64,000 nt of DNA from Rhodoferax sp. (GCF_013297935.1 NZ_JAAFIX010000002.1:310001-374000); one strand, 5' to 3'. Positions 52,517 to 62,160 are shown, counted from the first letter of the stretch. Program-made: numbers and translations. Notes: generated by a model not told the origin, from the sequence alone.

Positions 52517-53244
52517 GGGGCTTGGAGTGAGGTGGATTCAGGGAAATGGGCCTGAGCCGGGGCAGAGGCTTTAGAGCGGCGTCTCAGCGCTTCAGCATCC
52601 ACCAGCACCAGGGCATAGGACACCAGTCGCTCCAGATACGCATCTAGCGCCTGCGGCGAGTTGACCAGCCCGAGGCGGATCTGGGTGTACAGGTCATTGC
52701 CCACATGGAGCATGACGCCCAAGCCACTGATGGTGAAGGCGAGTCGGTGGATATCGTCATCGGATTCAGCCAGGCCGACATGGCGGCAGAGCCCGCGGGT
52801 CAAGGCCATGTGGGCGGGGGCAATATTGGTGTCAATCTCATGCTGCCAGGCGCCGGTGGGCTCCAGCATTTCGCGAAAGCAGAGCTTCATGTACTGCTGC
52901 TGGGTAACATGGCCTTGCTTTAGAGGCTCCAAAAAGCTGGACAACAAACCGCGAATTGCCTGCTCCAGCGTGACATCGGTGCCCTCCAGTGCTTCGGGCG
53001 GGACGGGGGGATTGGTACGCGGATCGGAAAACACGGCGCGGTACAAGCCGGCCTTGTCCCCAAAGTAATAGCTGATGGACGCCACATTGGCCTGCGCTGC
53101 GAGGGCAATCTCGCGGATAGAGGTCTTGGCAAAACCCTGCTCCGCAAACAGTTGCAATGCTGCATCCAGCAGGCGATTGCGCGCTTCTACCCCATCGCTG
53201 CGTGTGGGCTTGGTGGAAATGGTCTCAGACAAAGGAATCGACAT
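52513..53244 (-). CDS. TetR-family repressor of the efflux operon (CecR/DUF1956-like)
   Basis: 243 residues. Helix-turn-helix near 40-60 (FAKTSIREIALAAQANVASI, then SYYFGDK). The C-terminal part (ATLEQAIRGLLSSFLEPLKQ-type, FREMLEPTGAW) resembles the DUF1956 ligand domain of CecR. It overlaps the outer membrane gene and is first in the operon; a perfect palindrome 22 bp before its start is a likely autoregulatory operator. Inducer unknown. Confidence 0.9.
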   Translation of the reverse strand: MSIPLSETISTKPTRSDGVEARNRLLDAALQLFAEQGFAKTSIREIALAAQANVASISYYFGDKAGLYRAVFSDPRTNPPVPPEALEGTDVTLEQAIRGLLSSFLEPLKQGHVTQQQYMKLCFREMLEPTGAWQHEIDTNIAPAHMALTRGLCRHVGLAESDDDIHRLAFTISGLGVMLHVGNDLYTQIRLGLVNSPQALDAYLERLVSYALVLVDAEALRRRSKASAPAQAHFPESTSLQAP

Positions 53245-53266
53245 AGGCGTCGATTCTAAGCATACA

Positions 53267-53282
53267 AATCAAACGTTTGATT
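53267..53282. promoter_or_regulatory. Palindromic operator for the TetR regulator
   Basis: AATCAAACGTTTGATT is a perfect 16-base palindrome 22 bp upstream of the TetR ATG. Its length and place fit a TetR dimer site that would shut off the whole regulator-channel-adaptor-pump operon. Confidence 0.75.
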
Positions 53283-53311
53283 AAAGTACGATGGTGAGCA
53301 AGGTTTTAGGC

Positions 53312-53710
53312 TTAGCAAAACAACGATTCGCGGAAAACGCCCCCCGCTTGCAAACGGCACTCCAGAGCCTGTGCCTGCAAGAGCACAATGCTTGATTGGG
53401 CAGGCTCCAGCTCCAAGTCAAGGGGCAAGTCCCACCGGGACGGGACGAAGATGCGGATTTGTGGAGGCTGCCCTTGCACGCGCAAGCTGCCGGATCGAAT
53501 TCGCCCGAGCAAATCCACGCCATGAACAGGCACGCAACGCTGAAGCACCAGTACGACCCCTTGCAGGAACCCACTCACCGGTGCTTCACCCAGGGCATGC
53601 CGGGTCGCAGAAACGGCAGAAAAAACCACATGAAGATCGTCACCATGCCATTGAATCTGGCTGATTTCGGAGTCCGCAAACTCCATCTCCAACACAGCCT
53701 GCGGCTCCAT
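53312..53710 (-). CDS. Hypothetical protein, 132 residues
   Basis: It opens MEPQAVLEMEFADSEISQIQ and is mostly beta-strand-like, with LHVVFSAVSATRHAL, PPQIRIFVPSRWDLPLDLEL and a Cys-terminated tail. No signal peptide, membrane helix or known motif. It starts 14 bp after the ZIP transporter stop and is followed by the efflux operator, so it is probably the end of the dienelactone hydrolase-ZIP transcript. I believe it is real because it fills the gap with good coding character and no better frame exists; function unknown. Confidence 0.62.
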   Translation of the reverse strand: MEPQAVLEMEFADSEISQIQWHGDDLHVVFSAVSATRHALGEAPVSGFLQGVVLVLQRCVPVHGVDLLGRIRSGSLRVQGQPPQIRIFVPSRWDLPLDLELEPAQSSIVLLQAQALECRLQAGGVFRESLFC

Positions 53711-53724
53711 GGTCGGGAACCGGC

Positions 53725-54549
53725 TTAGTGCGCGTGGCCGATGCTGCTGACGAGCGCCACCATCCCGATGCCAACACCCAGCCAGGCAATCTGTGCCGCA
53801 GTCTCACGTGCAGAGAGTCGCTTTTGGAGCTGGGGAATCAGGTCCGCCAATGCGACGTAGATGAAGCTGCTGGACGCCACCGCCAGGAAATACGGCAGAT
53901 AGTCTTGCAGCTGGTCGACCAACCAGTAACCAGTAATTCCGCCCAACGCGGTCACGGCCCCCGCTAGGGTGACCTTGATCAACGCCGCCTGCTTGTTGGT
54001 AGAGCCATTACGCAGGACCATCAGATCGCCCATGTGGTGCGGCACTTCATGGGCCAGCACTGCCAAGGCGGCGATGGCACCCAAACGCAAATCCGCTATA
54101 AAGGCCGACGCGATCAGCACTCCGTCCCCGAAGCAGTGGACGCTATCGCCAGTGAGGACCGCCCAACTTCCTGCGGGCTTGTCCGTACCGTGGCTATGCC
54201 CGTGGTGATGGTCGTGGTGAGCTCGGCCGTGCTCGTCATGCACCTCGTGACCGTACGCGGCAGGACCATGGTGGTGCTCATGGCCGTGGTGCCAGAGCTC
54301 CGCTTTGTCGAGTAAAAAGAAGAAAACCAGACCGATCAGGAGCACCAAGAACAAGTCATGGGCGCCGGCCTGGCTCTCAAACGCTTCGGGCAGCAAATGC
54401 ATGAAGGCGGTGGCCAGCAAGGCCCCCGCCGCCAGGCTCAACATATGCTGGGTGTAGCGGGCGAGCGCACCGAAACTCAGTGCCGCTGCCAACCACACAC
54501 TACCGATACCGGCCAGCAAGGTGCCGGCCACAATTGCCAAAAGAATCAA
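53725..54549 (-). CDS. ZIP-family metal transporter (zinc uptake)
   Basis: 274 residues from a TTG start that overlaps the upstream gene as TTGA. Eight predicted membrane segments. A His-rich cytoplasmic loop (about 87-126, HHGHEHHHGP and HHDHHHGHSHG) and the metal-site helices HCFGDGVLIASAF and AHEVPHHMGDLMVL are typical ZIP features. The substrate is probably zinc or iron. The TTG start and overlap suggest coupling to the hydrolase gene. Confidence 0.9.
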   Translation of the reverse strand: MILLAIVAGTLLAGIGSVWLAAALSFGALARYTQHMLSLAAGALLATAFMHLLPEAFESQAGAHDLFLVLLIGLVFFFLLDKAELWHHGHEHHHGPAAYGHEVHDEHGRAHHDHHHGHSHGTDKPAGSWAVLTGDSVHCFGDGVLIASAFIADLRLGAIAALAVLAHEVPHHMGDLMVLRNGSTNKQAALIKVTLAGAVTALGGITGYWLVDQLQDYLPYFLAVASSSFIYVALADLIPQLQKRLSARETAAQIAWLGVGIGMVALVSSIGHAH

Positions 54550-55466
54550 ACAACGCCCTTTGCCTTAAACCACGCAAGTGTACGTTTGAAACCATCGGCG
54601 GCTTCCTTGGCCCGGTAGCTCGGGCGGTAGTCTGCGTGGAAAGCATGGCCTGCATCGGGGTACACCACGAATTGCGAAGCCTTGGCAGCCTTGTTGCCTT
54701 TTTTACCGGCAGCCGCCAGCGCTTTCTTCATGTCGTTGACCGTCATCACCGGAATACCGGTGTCTTTGGCACCATACAGGCCCAGTACCGGTGCGTTCAG
54801 GCTCTCTGCCAGATCGATCGGGTTTTTAGGGGTCAGGTCGGAGGGTGTGCCCACCAAGCGGCCGTACCAGGCCACGCCGGCTTTGACGTCCTTGTTGTGC
54901 GCGGCGTACAGCCAGGTAATGCGACCGCCCCAGCAGAAGCCGGTGATCGCCACTTTTTTGGTGTTGCCACCGTTGTCTGCGGCCCAGACTAGGGCGGCGT
55001 CCAGATCGCCCATGACTTGCTCGTCAGGTACCTTGGACACTACTTCGGCCAGCAACTTGCCGATGTCGGTGTACTGGGACGCATCCCCCTGGCGGGAGTA
55101 AAGGTCGGGCGCAATCGCGAGGTAGCCCGCTTTGGCGAAACGGCGGCAGGTGTCGGCAATGTACTCGTGCACTCCGAAAATTTCCTGAACCACCAGCACG
55201 ATCGGCAGGTCGGTCTTGTCGGCAGGGGCTGCGTAGTAAAAGGGGACGCTCTCGCCGGCTACGTCGTAGATTTCGGAGCCGGTGACCAAGCCATCGGCCG
55301 GTGTGCTGATCGCTGTTTGCGCCATGATGGGCATGGCCGTGGCGGCATAACCCACCCCCAGCGCGGCCATGATGGCCGTACGGCGCGTAGCACCTGCCTC
55401 GGTCGTGCGACCGGGGCGCAAAGAGTCCAATTCGTTCTTTAGATTTTCCAGCATGCGTGTCTCCAT
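54546..55466 (-). CDS. Dienelactone hydrolase-family protein, exported
   Basis: 306 residues; ATG 55454 (four residues later, GGAG seven bases upstream) is an equally good start. An RRTAIMAALGVGYAATAMP segment (24-42) looks like a Tat-type signal. The alpha/beta hydrolase core has VVQEIFGVHEYIADTCRRFA, the nucleophile elbow GFCWGG with a Cys nucleophile, and an acid/His pair near the end (PDAGHAFHADYRP). Such enzymes open lactone rings of aromatic degradation products, but many have other substrates. Joined to the ZIP gene by overlap. Confidence 0.88.
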   Translation of the reverse strand: METRMLENLKNELDSLRPGRTTEAGATRRTAIMAALGVGYAATAMPIMAQTAISTPADGLVTGSEIYDVAGESVPFYYAAPADKTDLPIVLVVQEIFGVHEYIADTCRRFAKAGYLAIAPDLYSRQGDASQYTDIGKLLAEVVSKVPDEQVMGDLDAALVWAADNGGNTKKVAITGFCWGGRITWLYAAHNKDVKAGVAWYGRLVGTPSDLTPKNPIDLAESLNAPVLGLYGAKDTGIPVMTVNDMKKALAAAGKKGNKAAKASQFVVYPDAGHAFHADYRPSYRAKEAADGFKRTLAWFKAKGVV

Positions 55467-55543
55467 GGTGTTTGAAAAGCAGGCGCAAGTGAGAACACTT
55501 GCGACGCCACACGCAGACTACAGGAAATCAGCTTCGCCCACTA

Positions 55544-57376
55544 TTAGAACGTTTCCCAATCGTCGTCTCCACCGGCCTGTGTAGACCGGTTTGAGGCGGT
55601 GACGACAGGTTTCTGCAAGCTTGGCACGGGGGCTGAAGCAGGTTTGTGGGCGCTGGCCGGCTTGGGTGTGCTGGCCTTGGCCGAAGCCGTGCTGCGGGCC
55701 TGGGGGCCTGCTGAGTCACCGGTGCGGCGCTCCGGGCCTTTGAACGAGGTGCTCGGTTTACCTGAGCGCACTGGCACCGGTGCCAGAGAAGGTCCGGACT
55801 GGCTGCCTGTAACCTTGAACACTGCCACCGCTTGCTTCATGCGGTCAGCCTGCTCGCGCAAGCTCTCTGCGGCGGCGGCGCTCTCTTCCACCAGAGCCGC
55901 GTTTTGCTGGGTCATCTGGTCGAGGTTGCTGATGGCCGAATTCACACCGGCAATACCGGAGCTTTGCTCGTTGGCAGCCGACGTGATTTCACCGATCACG
56001 TCCGCCACGCGACGGACCGACTGCATGATTTCTTCCATAGTCGAGCCGGCATCAGTCACCAACTGGGTACCCGACTCCACTTTGTCGACTGAAGTGCCGA
56101 TAAGGGCCTTGATCTCCTTGGCAGCTTCCGCACTGCGACCTGCCAAGGAGCGCACCTCAGACGCCACCACCGCGAATCCACGGCCTTGCTCACCGGCACG
56201 AGCGGCTTCGACCGCCGCATTCAGCGCGAGGATGTTGGTCTGGAAGGCAATGCCGTCGATCACGCTGATGATGTCTGCAATCTTTTTGCTGCTAGCGTCA
56301 ATTTCCTGCATGGTGCTGACCACCTGGGTCACCACTTCGCTACCGCGCTGAGCCACCTGGGATGCGCTGGCTGCCAAGCTACTGGCCTGACGGGCGTTGT
56401 CGGTGCTTTGCTGAACGATCTGGGTCAGGCCGTCCATGCTGGAGGCCGTCGCCTGCAGGTTGCTGGAGGTGTGCTCGGTGCGTTGGGCCAGGTCGTTGTT
56501 GCCGGTGGCAATTTCGGCGCTGGCTATCGCAATGCTGTCGGTACCGCCACGGATTTCAGACACCATGCGCCCCAGCGAAATATTCATCGCCTCGAGAGAG
56601 TGCAGCAACTGGCCGAACTCGTCGGTGCGATCGGAGTGCACCGAGTGGGTCAGATCGCCTTCCGCAATGCGTGCGGCCAGTTCATTGGCCATGTTCAGGG
56701 GTTCGCGGATGGAGCGCACCAGCCAGGTGGTACCGGCAAAGATGACCAACACAATGACCGCCAAGCTCACCAGAATGCCCGTGGTGTTGGTCGCCCGCTT
56801 GGCCACAATTTCGGCCTGCAATGCAACCGTAGCTTCCTTTTGCAAGGCCACAAATTTGCGCTGCTCCTCAAGGTAAATCTTCAGTGCAGGTTGGTACTCA
56901 CCGGTCATGGCTTGCATGGCGTCCGCGTCTTGACCCGCTTTCTTCAGGTCACGGGCTTTTTCGCGGCTCGACAGCACCAGTTTGCGTGCATCGGCAACCT
57001 TTTTGAGTTGCGACTTGTCGGCATCCGTTTGGGCCATGCTTTCAATTTTTTTCTGCAGCTCAGTGATCTCCGCAGAGGTGGAGGTCACAACGTCTTTGAA
57101 CGCATCCGACACCGCGTCACCACTGCTGATGAGGATCGCCGTGTTGCGCGCCGAATTGGTGCTGGTCAACCCATTCCACTCCGTGGCCAGTTGCACCAAC
57201 TCCGTGGCTACGTCCTGCTTCTGGCGGCCTTCCTGCAAGATGGCGTTGCTGCGCATCAGACCGATCACGGCCACCATACAAATGGCCACGATGATTAACA
57301 CGATAAACGACCACAGCTTGGTAGCGATCTTCATTCCACTGAGTCCCATACGACGCCCCTGTTTGATTGAATGCAT
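55544..57376 (-). CDS. Methyl-accepting chemotaxis protein
   Basis: 610 residues. Membrane helices near 20-42 and 202-222, a periplasmic four-helix-bundle type sensor between them (44-200), a HAMP domain (224-276) and a long cytoplasmic signalling coiled coil with the hairpin tip [20 protein letters not shown] and [20 protein letters not shown]. The C terminus is a Pro/Ala/Lys-rich linker ending DDWETF; its last five residues match the CheR/CheB tether pentapeptide (NWETF type). It should methylate efficiently and control motility through CheA. The ligand is unknown. Confidence 0.94.
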   Translation of the reverse strand: MHSIKQGRRMGLSGMKIATKLWSFIVLIIVAICMVAVIGLMRSNAILQEGRQKQDVATELVQLATEWNGLTSTNSARNTAILISSGDAVSDAFKDVVTSTSAEITELQKKIESMAQTDADKSQLKKVADARKLVLSSREKARDLKKAGQDADAMQAMTGEYQPALKIYLEEQRKFVALQKEATVALQAEIVAKRATNTTGILVSLAVIVLVIFAGTTWLVRSIREPLNMANELAARIAEGDLTHSVHSDRTDEFGQLLHSLEAMNISLGRMVSEIRGGTDSIAIASAEIATGNNDLAQRTEHTSSNLQATASSMDGLTQIVQQSTDNARQASSLAASASQVAQRGSEVVTQVVSTMQEIDASSKKIADIISVIDGIAFQTNILALNAAVEAARAGEQGRGFAVVASEVRSLAGRSAEAAKEIKALIGTSVDKVESGTQLVTDAGSTMEEIMQSVRRVADVIGEITSAANEQSSGIAGVNSAISNLDQMTQQNAALVEESAAAAESLREQADRMKQAVAVFKVTGSQSGPSLAPVPVRSGKPSTSFKGPERRTGDSAGPQARSTASAKASTPKPASAHKPASAPVPSLQKPVVTASNRSTQAGGDDDWETF

Positions 57377-57444
57377 TAATTATCTACGTAAATTTAACAT
57401 TTGCAACAAATATTAATTCAATCTACGTACTGGTATCGTCGGCA

Positions 57445-60240
57445 TTAATGGGCCTTGTCCCAATTGGGACCTACCCCTACTTCCGCCAACAAAGGGACCT
57501 TGAGGCTCGCCACCCCGGCCATCACGGCCGGAATTTCAGCCCGAAGCCACTCCACCTCGGACTCGGGCACCTCAAACACCAATTCATCATGCACCTGCAT
57601 GATCATGCGCGTGCCCCGATTTTGTGCATCCAGGGTCTGCTGCACTTTGACCATGCTCAACTTAATGAGATCTGCTGCCGTGCCCTGCATGGGCGCGTTA
57701 ATGGCCGCACGCTCCAGACCGGCCAGCTGCGCGCCCTTGGCGTTTTTGATACCGGCCAGCTGCAAGCGGCGGCCGAACACGGTTTCCACATAGCCCTGCT
57801 GGCGCGCCACGGCGCGGGTGGTTTCCATGTATTGCTTCACCCCCGGGTATCGCTCAAAGTAGCGCTGGATATAGTTTTTGGCCGCCGTGTTGTCAATGCC
57901 CAGATTGCGCGCCAAACCGAAGGCGCTCATGCCGTAAATCAGCCCGAAGTTAATGACCTTAGCGTAGCGGCGCTGCTCGCTGCTGACCTGGTCCACCGGC
58001 ACGCCAAACACTTCGGCGGCCGTGGCGCGGTGCACGTCCAGGCCATCATGAAAGGCTTTGAGCAGGGCCGCATCGTCGCTGATGTGCGCCATGATGCGCA
58101 GCTCAATCTGGCTGTAATCAGCACTGGCAATCACACAGCCGGGCGCCGCCACAAAGGCCTCGCGCACGCGGCGACCTTCTGCTGTGCGGATCGGAATGTT
58201 TTGCAGGTTGGGGTCGTTGCTGGAGAGGCGGCCCGTGACCGCCACTGCCTGCGCATAGTGGGTGTGCACCCGGCCCGTGCGCGGGAGGGCCAACAGCGCC
58301 AGCTTATCGGTATAGGTGCCCTTGAGCTTGGCAAGACCACGGTGCTCCAGCAGCTTGGCCGGCAAGGGGTAATCCTCAGCCAGTTTCTCCAGCACTTCTT
58401 CATCGGTGCTGCGCGCACCGGTGGCGGTTTTTTTGACCACCGGCATGCCCAGCTTGTCGAAGAAGATTTCGCCGAGTTGCTTGGGGCTGCTCAGGTTGAA
58501 AGGTTGGCCGGCAATCTCGTAGGCCTCGGTTTCCAACTGCACGATGCGTTGGCCCAGCTCGTGGCTTTGGGCCGCCAGTGTGGGCGCGTCGATCAGCACG
58601 CCATTGCGCTCAATGCGGTAGAGCGCTTCGCTGCTGGCGATCTCCAGCGCATAAATGAACTTCAGCTTGTCGTTGGCCTCGATCTGCGGCCACAGCGCCA
58701 GGTGCACATCCAGCGTTTGGTCCGAGTCTTCGCAAGCGTACTCGGCGGCCTTGGCAATGTCGACCTGGTCAAAGCTGATCTGGTTAACGCCTTTGCCGCA
58801 CAGGTCTTCAAAGCTGATGCCGCTGCGCCCCAGGTGGCGCTCGGCCAGGCTCGCCAGCCCGTGGGGCTTGTCGGCTTCGAGCACATAGCTTTGCAGCATG
58901 GTGTCGTGGGCGTAGCCCTGCACTTCAATGCCATGGTTGGCAAACACATGGCGGTCGTATTTGATGTGCTGGCCCAGTTTGTGGGCTTGCGGGTTCTCCA
59001 GCCAAGGCTTGAGTTGGGCCAGCACCGTGTCGCGGTCCAGCTGCTCAGGCGCGCCGGGGTAGCGGTGCGCTAGCGGGATGTAAGCACCCTTGCCCGGCTC
59101 GGTGCTGAAGCTGATGCCCACGATCTCGGCGCGCATTTCGTCCAGCGAGGTGGTTTCGGTGTCCAGCGCGGTCAGCGGCGCTGCCTGAATGCGCGCCAGC
59201 AAAGCAGCCAGGGCGTCTTGCGTAAAGATGGTTTCGTATTCCACCGTTCTCACCCGGGATGCCGGCGCTGCAGACTCCGCAGCCGGCTCGTCAAACAAGC
59301 CCGGCTCCGCGCTGCGCGCCGCTGGGGCCTGGGCAGTGGCCGCAGCCTCAGCGCCGCCTACTGACTTGGCCAGCCCCTTAAAGCCGTATTTCTCATAAAA
59401 AGCACGCAGAGCCCCCGTATCTTGAGCGCCAGCAGCTATGGAATCCATAGCAGGCAAGCCCTCGACCCAGCCCGTCAAATCGCAATCGGTTTTGATGGTC
59501 AGCAGCGTGCGGCCGGTGGGCAACCAGTCCAGCGCCTTGCGCAGGTTCTCGCCCACGACACCGCCGATGTGGGCGGCGTTGTCCACCACGCCTTGCAGCG
59601 AGCCGTACTGCTGCAACCACTTCACCGCCGTCTTGGGGCCCACTTTGGCCACACCGGGCACGTTGTCTACCGTGTCGCCCACCAGGGTCTGGTAGTCCAG
59701 CATCAGGCGGGCGGGCACGCCGAACTCGGCCTCCACCCCGGCTAGGTCGCGGCGCTTGCCGTTCATGGTGTCGATGATGGTGATGTGCTCATTCACCAGT
59801 TGCGCCAGGTCTTTGTCGCCGCTGCTCACAATGACTTCAATGCCTTGCGACGCGGCAATGGCGGCCAGCGTGCCGATCACGTCATCGGCCTCGACGCCGG
59901 GCACGTCCAGCACCTTCCACCCCAGCAAGCGCACGATTTCGTGGATGGGCGCGATCTGGCTGCGCAGATCGTCGGGCATGGGGTCGCGGTGGGCTTTGTA
60001 CTCGGGGTAAATCTCGTCGCGGAAGGTCAGGCCCTTGGCATCAAACACGCAGGCCACGTAATCGGCGGGGTACTCCTTGCGCAGGCTATTCATCATATTG
60101 ATCATGATGCGCACCGCGCCGGTCTTTTGTACGGTGCCGTCCGGCAGGGTCACGCTCATGCTGTCGCCACCGGCAAAAAAGGCGCGGTACAGGTAGCTGG
60201 AGCCATCCACCAGCAGCAGGGTTTTCTTGGGTTCTGTCAT
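57445..60240 (-). CDS. polA: DNA polymerase I
   Basis: 931 residues with all three domains. 5'-nuclease (1-290; LLLVDGSSYLYRAFFAG, GVEADDVIGTLA), 3'-5' proofreading (about 325-520; ALDTETTSLDEMRAEIVGIS keeps the Asp-Glu pair, so exonuclease should be active) and family A polymerase (530-931) with motif A SADYSQIELRIMAHISDD, motif B RRYAKVINFGLIYGMSAFGL and motif C QVHDELVFE. It fills gaps in repair and removes RNA primers. Divergent from thrB; residues about 260-282 resemble the dispersed repeat. Confidence 0.97.
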   Translation of the reverse strand: MTEPKKTLLLVDGSSYLYRAFFAGGDSMSVTLPDGTVQKTGAVRIMINMMNSLRKEYPADYVACVFDAKGLTFRDEIYPEYKAHRDPMPDDLRSQIAPIHEIVRLLGWKVLDVPGVEADDVIGTLAAIAASQGIEVIVSSGDKDLAQLVNEHITIIDTMNGKRRDLAGVEAEFGVPARLMLDYQTLVGDTVDNVPGVAKVGPKTAVKWLQQYGSLQGVVDNAAHIGGVVGENLRKALDWLPTGRTLLTIKTDCDLTGWVEGLPAMDSIAAGAQDTGALRAFYEKYGFKGLAKSVGGAEAAATAQAPAARSAEPGLFDEPAAESAAPASRVRTVEYETIFTQDALAALLARIQAAPLTALDTETTSLDEMRAEIVGISFSTEPGKGAYIPLAHRYPGAPEQLDRDTVLAQLKPWLENPQAHKLGQHIKYDRHVFANHGIEVQGYAHDTMLQSYVLEADKPHGLASLAERHLGRSGISFEDLCGKGVNQISFDQVDIAKAAEYACEDSDQTLDVHLALWPQIEANDKLKFIYALEIASSEALYRIERNGVLIDAPTLAAQSHELGQRIVQLETEAYEIAGQPFNLSSPKQLGEIFFDKLGMPVVKKTATGARSTDEEVLEKLAEDYPLPAKLLEHRGLAKLKGTYTDKLALLALPRTGRVHTHYAQAVAVTGRLSSNDPNLQNIPIRTAEGRRVREAFVAAPGCVIASADYSQIELRIMAHISDDAALLKAFHDGLDVHRATAAEVFGVPVDQVSSEQRRYAKVINFGLIYGMSAFGLARNLGIDNTAAKNYIQRYFERYPGVKQYMETTRAVARQQGYVETVFGRRLQLAGIKNAKGAQLAGLERAAINAPMQGTAADLIKLSMVKVQQTLDAQNRGTRMIMQVHDELVFEVPESEVEWLRAEIPAVMAGVASLKVPLLAEVGVGPNWDKAH
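59395..59462 (-). repeat. Possible copy of the dispersed repeat inside polA
   Basis: On the minus strand GCTATGGATTCCATAGC, TGCTGGCGCTCAAGATAC and GGGGGCTCTGCG follow the repeat order. It codes for a stretch that could equally be native PolA sequence, so the assignment is tentative. It is the only candidate copy in the opposite orientation. Confidence 0.35.
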
Positions 60241-60250
60241 AAATAGTATT

Positions 60251-60345
60251 GTGCCCCCAGGCTCCGCCGCTTTGCGGGTCGCTGCCCCCCGAGGGGGTGC
60301 ATCCGCCTTGGGGCGGCCCGGCGGCGGATGTTGCGCCCCGCACCG
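60251..60345. repeat. GC-rich palindromic repeat with CCCCCCGAGGGGG core
   Basis: In the polA-thrB gap: CTCCGCCGCTTTGCGGGTCG, CTGCCCCCCGAGGGGGTG and CCGCCTTGGGGCGGCCCGGC form consecutive hairpins. The core resembles the element at 49735. Similar blocks are common between genes in Comamonadaceae (from memory). Confidence 0.65.
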
Positions 60346-60382
60346 GGCAAGGTCTCCCCCAAGCCGGAGTGCCCCGCCACCC

Positions 60383-60388
60383 TACAAT
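60383..60388 (+). promoter_or_regulatory. Candidate -10 box giving a leaderless thrB message
   Basis: TACAAT ends six bases before the thrB ATG at 60395. Transcription would start at or next to the A of the start codon, so the message may lack a Shine-Dalgarno site; none is visible. Confidence 0.5.
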
Positions 60389-60394
60389 TGCCCC

Positions 60395-61390
60395 ATGGCG
60401 GTTTACACAGAGGTCTCGCTCGACGAGGCCAGCACTTTTCTTTCCTCCCTGCAATTGGGCACTCTCCAAACCATGGAGGGCTGCTCCGGTGGCATTGAGA
60501 ACACCAACTACTTCGTCACCACTGATCAGGCGCCCTATGTGCTGACCCTGTTCGAGCGGCTGACGGCGCAGCAATTGCCGTTCTACCTGCGGCTGATGAA
60601 GCACTTGGCGCACCACGGCATTCCGGTGCCGGACCCTGCCGCCAATCGCGATGGTGACGTGCTGCACAGCCTGAACGGCAAACCGGCCGCGGTGGTGAAC
60701 CGGCTAAAAGGCAAAAGCGAACTCAGCCCCGGAGTGGAGCACTGCCAGCAAGTAGGTGCCATGCTGGCGCGCATGCACTTGGCAGGCCGCGATTTCGGCA
60801 TGCAGCAGCCCAACCTGCGCGCCCTGCCCTGGTGGAACGAAACGGTGCCGGTCGTGTTACCCCATCTGGAAGCGCCGCAAGCCGCACTCATCCAGAGCGA
60901 GCTGGCTTACCAGAACCATGTGGCCGCCCAAAGCGCCTACACCGCACTGCCGCGCGGCGCGATTCACGCCGACCTGTTCCGTGATAACGTCATGTTCGAC
61001 AAGGTGAACGGTGAACCCCTCCTCAGCGGTTTCTTTGACTTTTATTTTGCCGGTACCGACGCCTGGCTGTTCGATCTGGCCGTTTGCTTGAACGACTGGT
61101 GCATAGACCTGCCCACGGGAGTCGCCGACTTGGAGCGCAGCCGCGCTTTTGTGCAAGCCTACGAGAGCGTGCGCCCCTTGACTGCGCAAGAGCGCGAGCT
61201 GTTCCCGGCCATGCTGCGGGCAGGCGCGTTGCGCTTTTGGCTCTCACGCCTGTGGGACTGGTACCTGCCCCGCGAAGCCTCCATGCTCAAACCCCACGAC
61301 CCGACACACTTTGAGCGCGTCCTGCAGCAACGGATTGCGCAACCCCTCACACTCTCCGACCTGATGAACCCCGAATCTCTCACCGCATGA
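60395..61390 (+). CDS. thrB: Homoserine kinase (ThrB, APH-fold type)
   Basis: 331 residues from ATG 60395; earlier in-frame starts run through the GC-rich repeat. MAVYTEVSLDEASTFLSSLQ opens the betaproteobacterial ThrB, which is of the aminoglycoside-phosphotransferase fold, not the GHMP type. The catalytic loop is GAIHADLFRDNVMFD (about 189-203) and the metal site is GFFDFYFAGTDAWLFDLA. It phosphorylates homoserine on the way to threonine. The stop overlaps the next gene as ATGA. Confidence 0.94.
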   Translation: MAVYTEVSLDEASTFLSSLQLGTLQTMEGCSGGIENTNYFVTTDQAPYVLTLFERLTAQQLPFYLRLMKHLAHHGIPVPDPAANRDGDVLHSLNGKPAAVVNRLKGKSELSPGVEHCQQVGAMLARMHLAGRDFGMQQPNLRALPWWNETVPVVLPHLEAPQAALIQSELAYQNHVAAQSAYTALPRGAIHADLFRDNVMFDKVNGEPLLSGFFDFYFAGTDAWLFDLAVCLNDWCIDLPTGVADLERSRAFVQAYESVRPLTAQERELFPAMLRAGALRFWLSRLWDWYLPREASMLKPHDPTHFERVLQQRIAQPLTLSDLMNPESLTA

Positions 61391-62160
61391 AACTCCAGAT
61401 CGTCCCTCCCCGCCAAGGCGTCGTGTGGTTTAAGCAAGGTGTCCGCACTTTCCTGAAGCAGCCGCTGGCTTTCACCGGCCTGTTTTTTATGTTCATGGCG
61501 ACGGTGTCCTTGTTGAGCCTGGTGCCCATCATCGGGACGCCCTTGGCGCTGGCGCTGTTGCCTGCCGCCACCCTCGGGCTGATGGCTGCGACCCAGATCG
61601 CCGACCAGGGCCAATTCCCCATGCCCCAGGTGCTGATTGCAGGCTTTCGCGCCGGCCGGGAGCGGCTGCGCTCCATGGTGGTGCTGGGCGTGCTGTATGC
61701 CGTGGGTTTTATTCTGGTCATGGGCATTTCTGCCACCGTAGACGGCGGGCAGTTTGCCCGCGTGTACCTGCTGGGCGGAGAACTCTCGCCGGAAGTGGTG
61801 TTGCAGGGAGATTTTCAGACCGCCGCCCTGCTGGCCATGGTCCTTTACCTGCCTTTGTCCTTGCTGTTCTGGCACGCCCCGGCCCTGGTGCACTGGCACG
61901 GTGTGACGCCGATGAAAAGCCTGTTTTTCAGTGCAGTGGCGTGTTTGCGTAATTTCTGGGCCTTTACCGTGTTCGGGCTGGTCTGGATGGCCGGTTTTCT
62001 GGGCGTGGCGATGGTGGTCGCCATCCTGGTGGGCGTGCTGGGAAGCCCGGAGTTGATCAACGCGATTCTGTTCCCCGTCGGCCTCGCCATGGCCGCCATG
62101 TTTTTTACGTCGTTTTACTTCACGTTCCGTGATTGTTTTGACGCACCGCCGGAGACTTGA
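61387..62160 (+). CDS. BPSS1780-family inner membrane protein
   Basis: 257 residues with six predicted membrane segments. It begins LQIVPPRQGVVWFKQGVRTF and has FTSFYFTFRDCF near the end, features I associate with the BPSS1780 family next to thrB in Burkholderiales. Function unknown. Translationally coupled to thrB and three bases from the next gene. Confidence 0.82.
   Translation: MKLQIVPPRQGVVWFKQGVRTFLKQPLAFTGLFFMFMATVSLLSLVPIIGTPLALALLPAATLGLMAATQIADQGQFPMPQVLIAGFRAGRERLRSMVVLGVLYAVGFILVMGISATVDGGQFARVYLLGGELSPEVVLQGDFQTAALLAMVLYLPLSLLFWHAPALVHWHGVTPMKSLFFSAVACLRNFWAFTVFGLVWMAGFLGVAMVVAILVGVLGSPELINAILFPVGLAMAAMFFTSFYFTFRDCFDAPPET

Noticed and set aside
57367..59073. 568-residue plus-strand open frame
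   Set aside because: Antisense to polA, whose three polymerase motifs are intact on the other strand.
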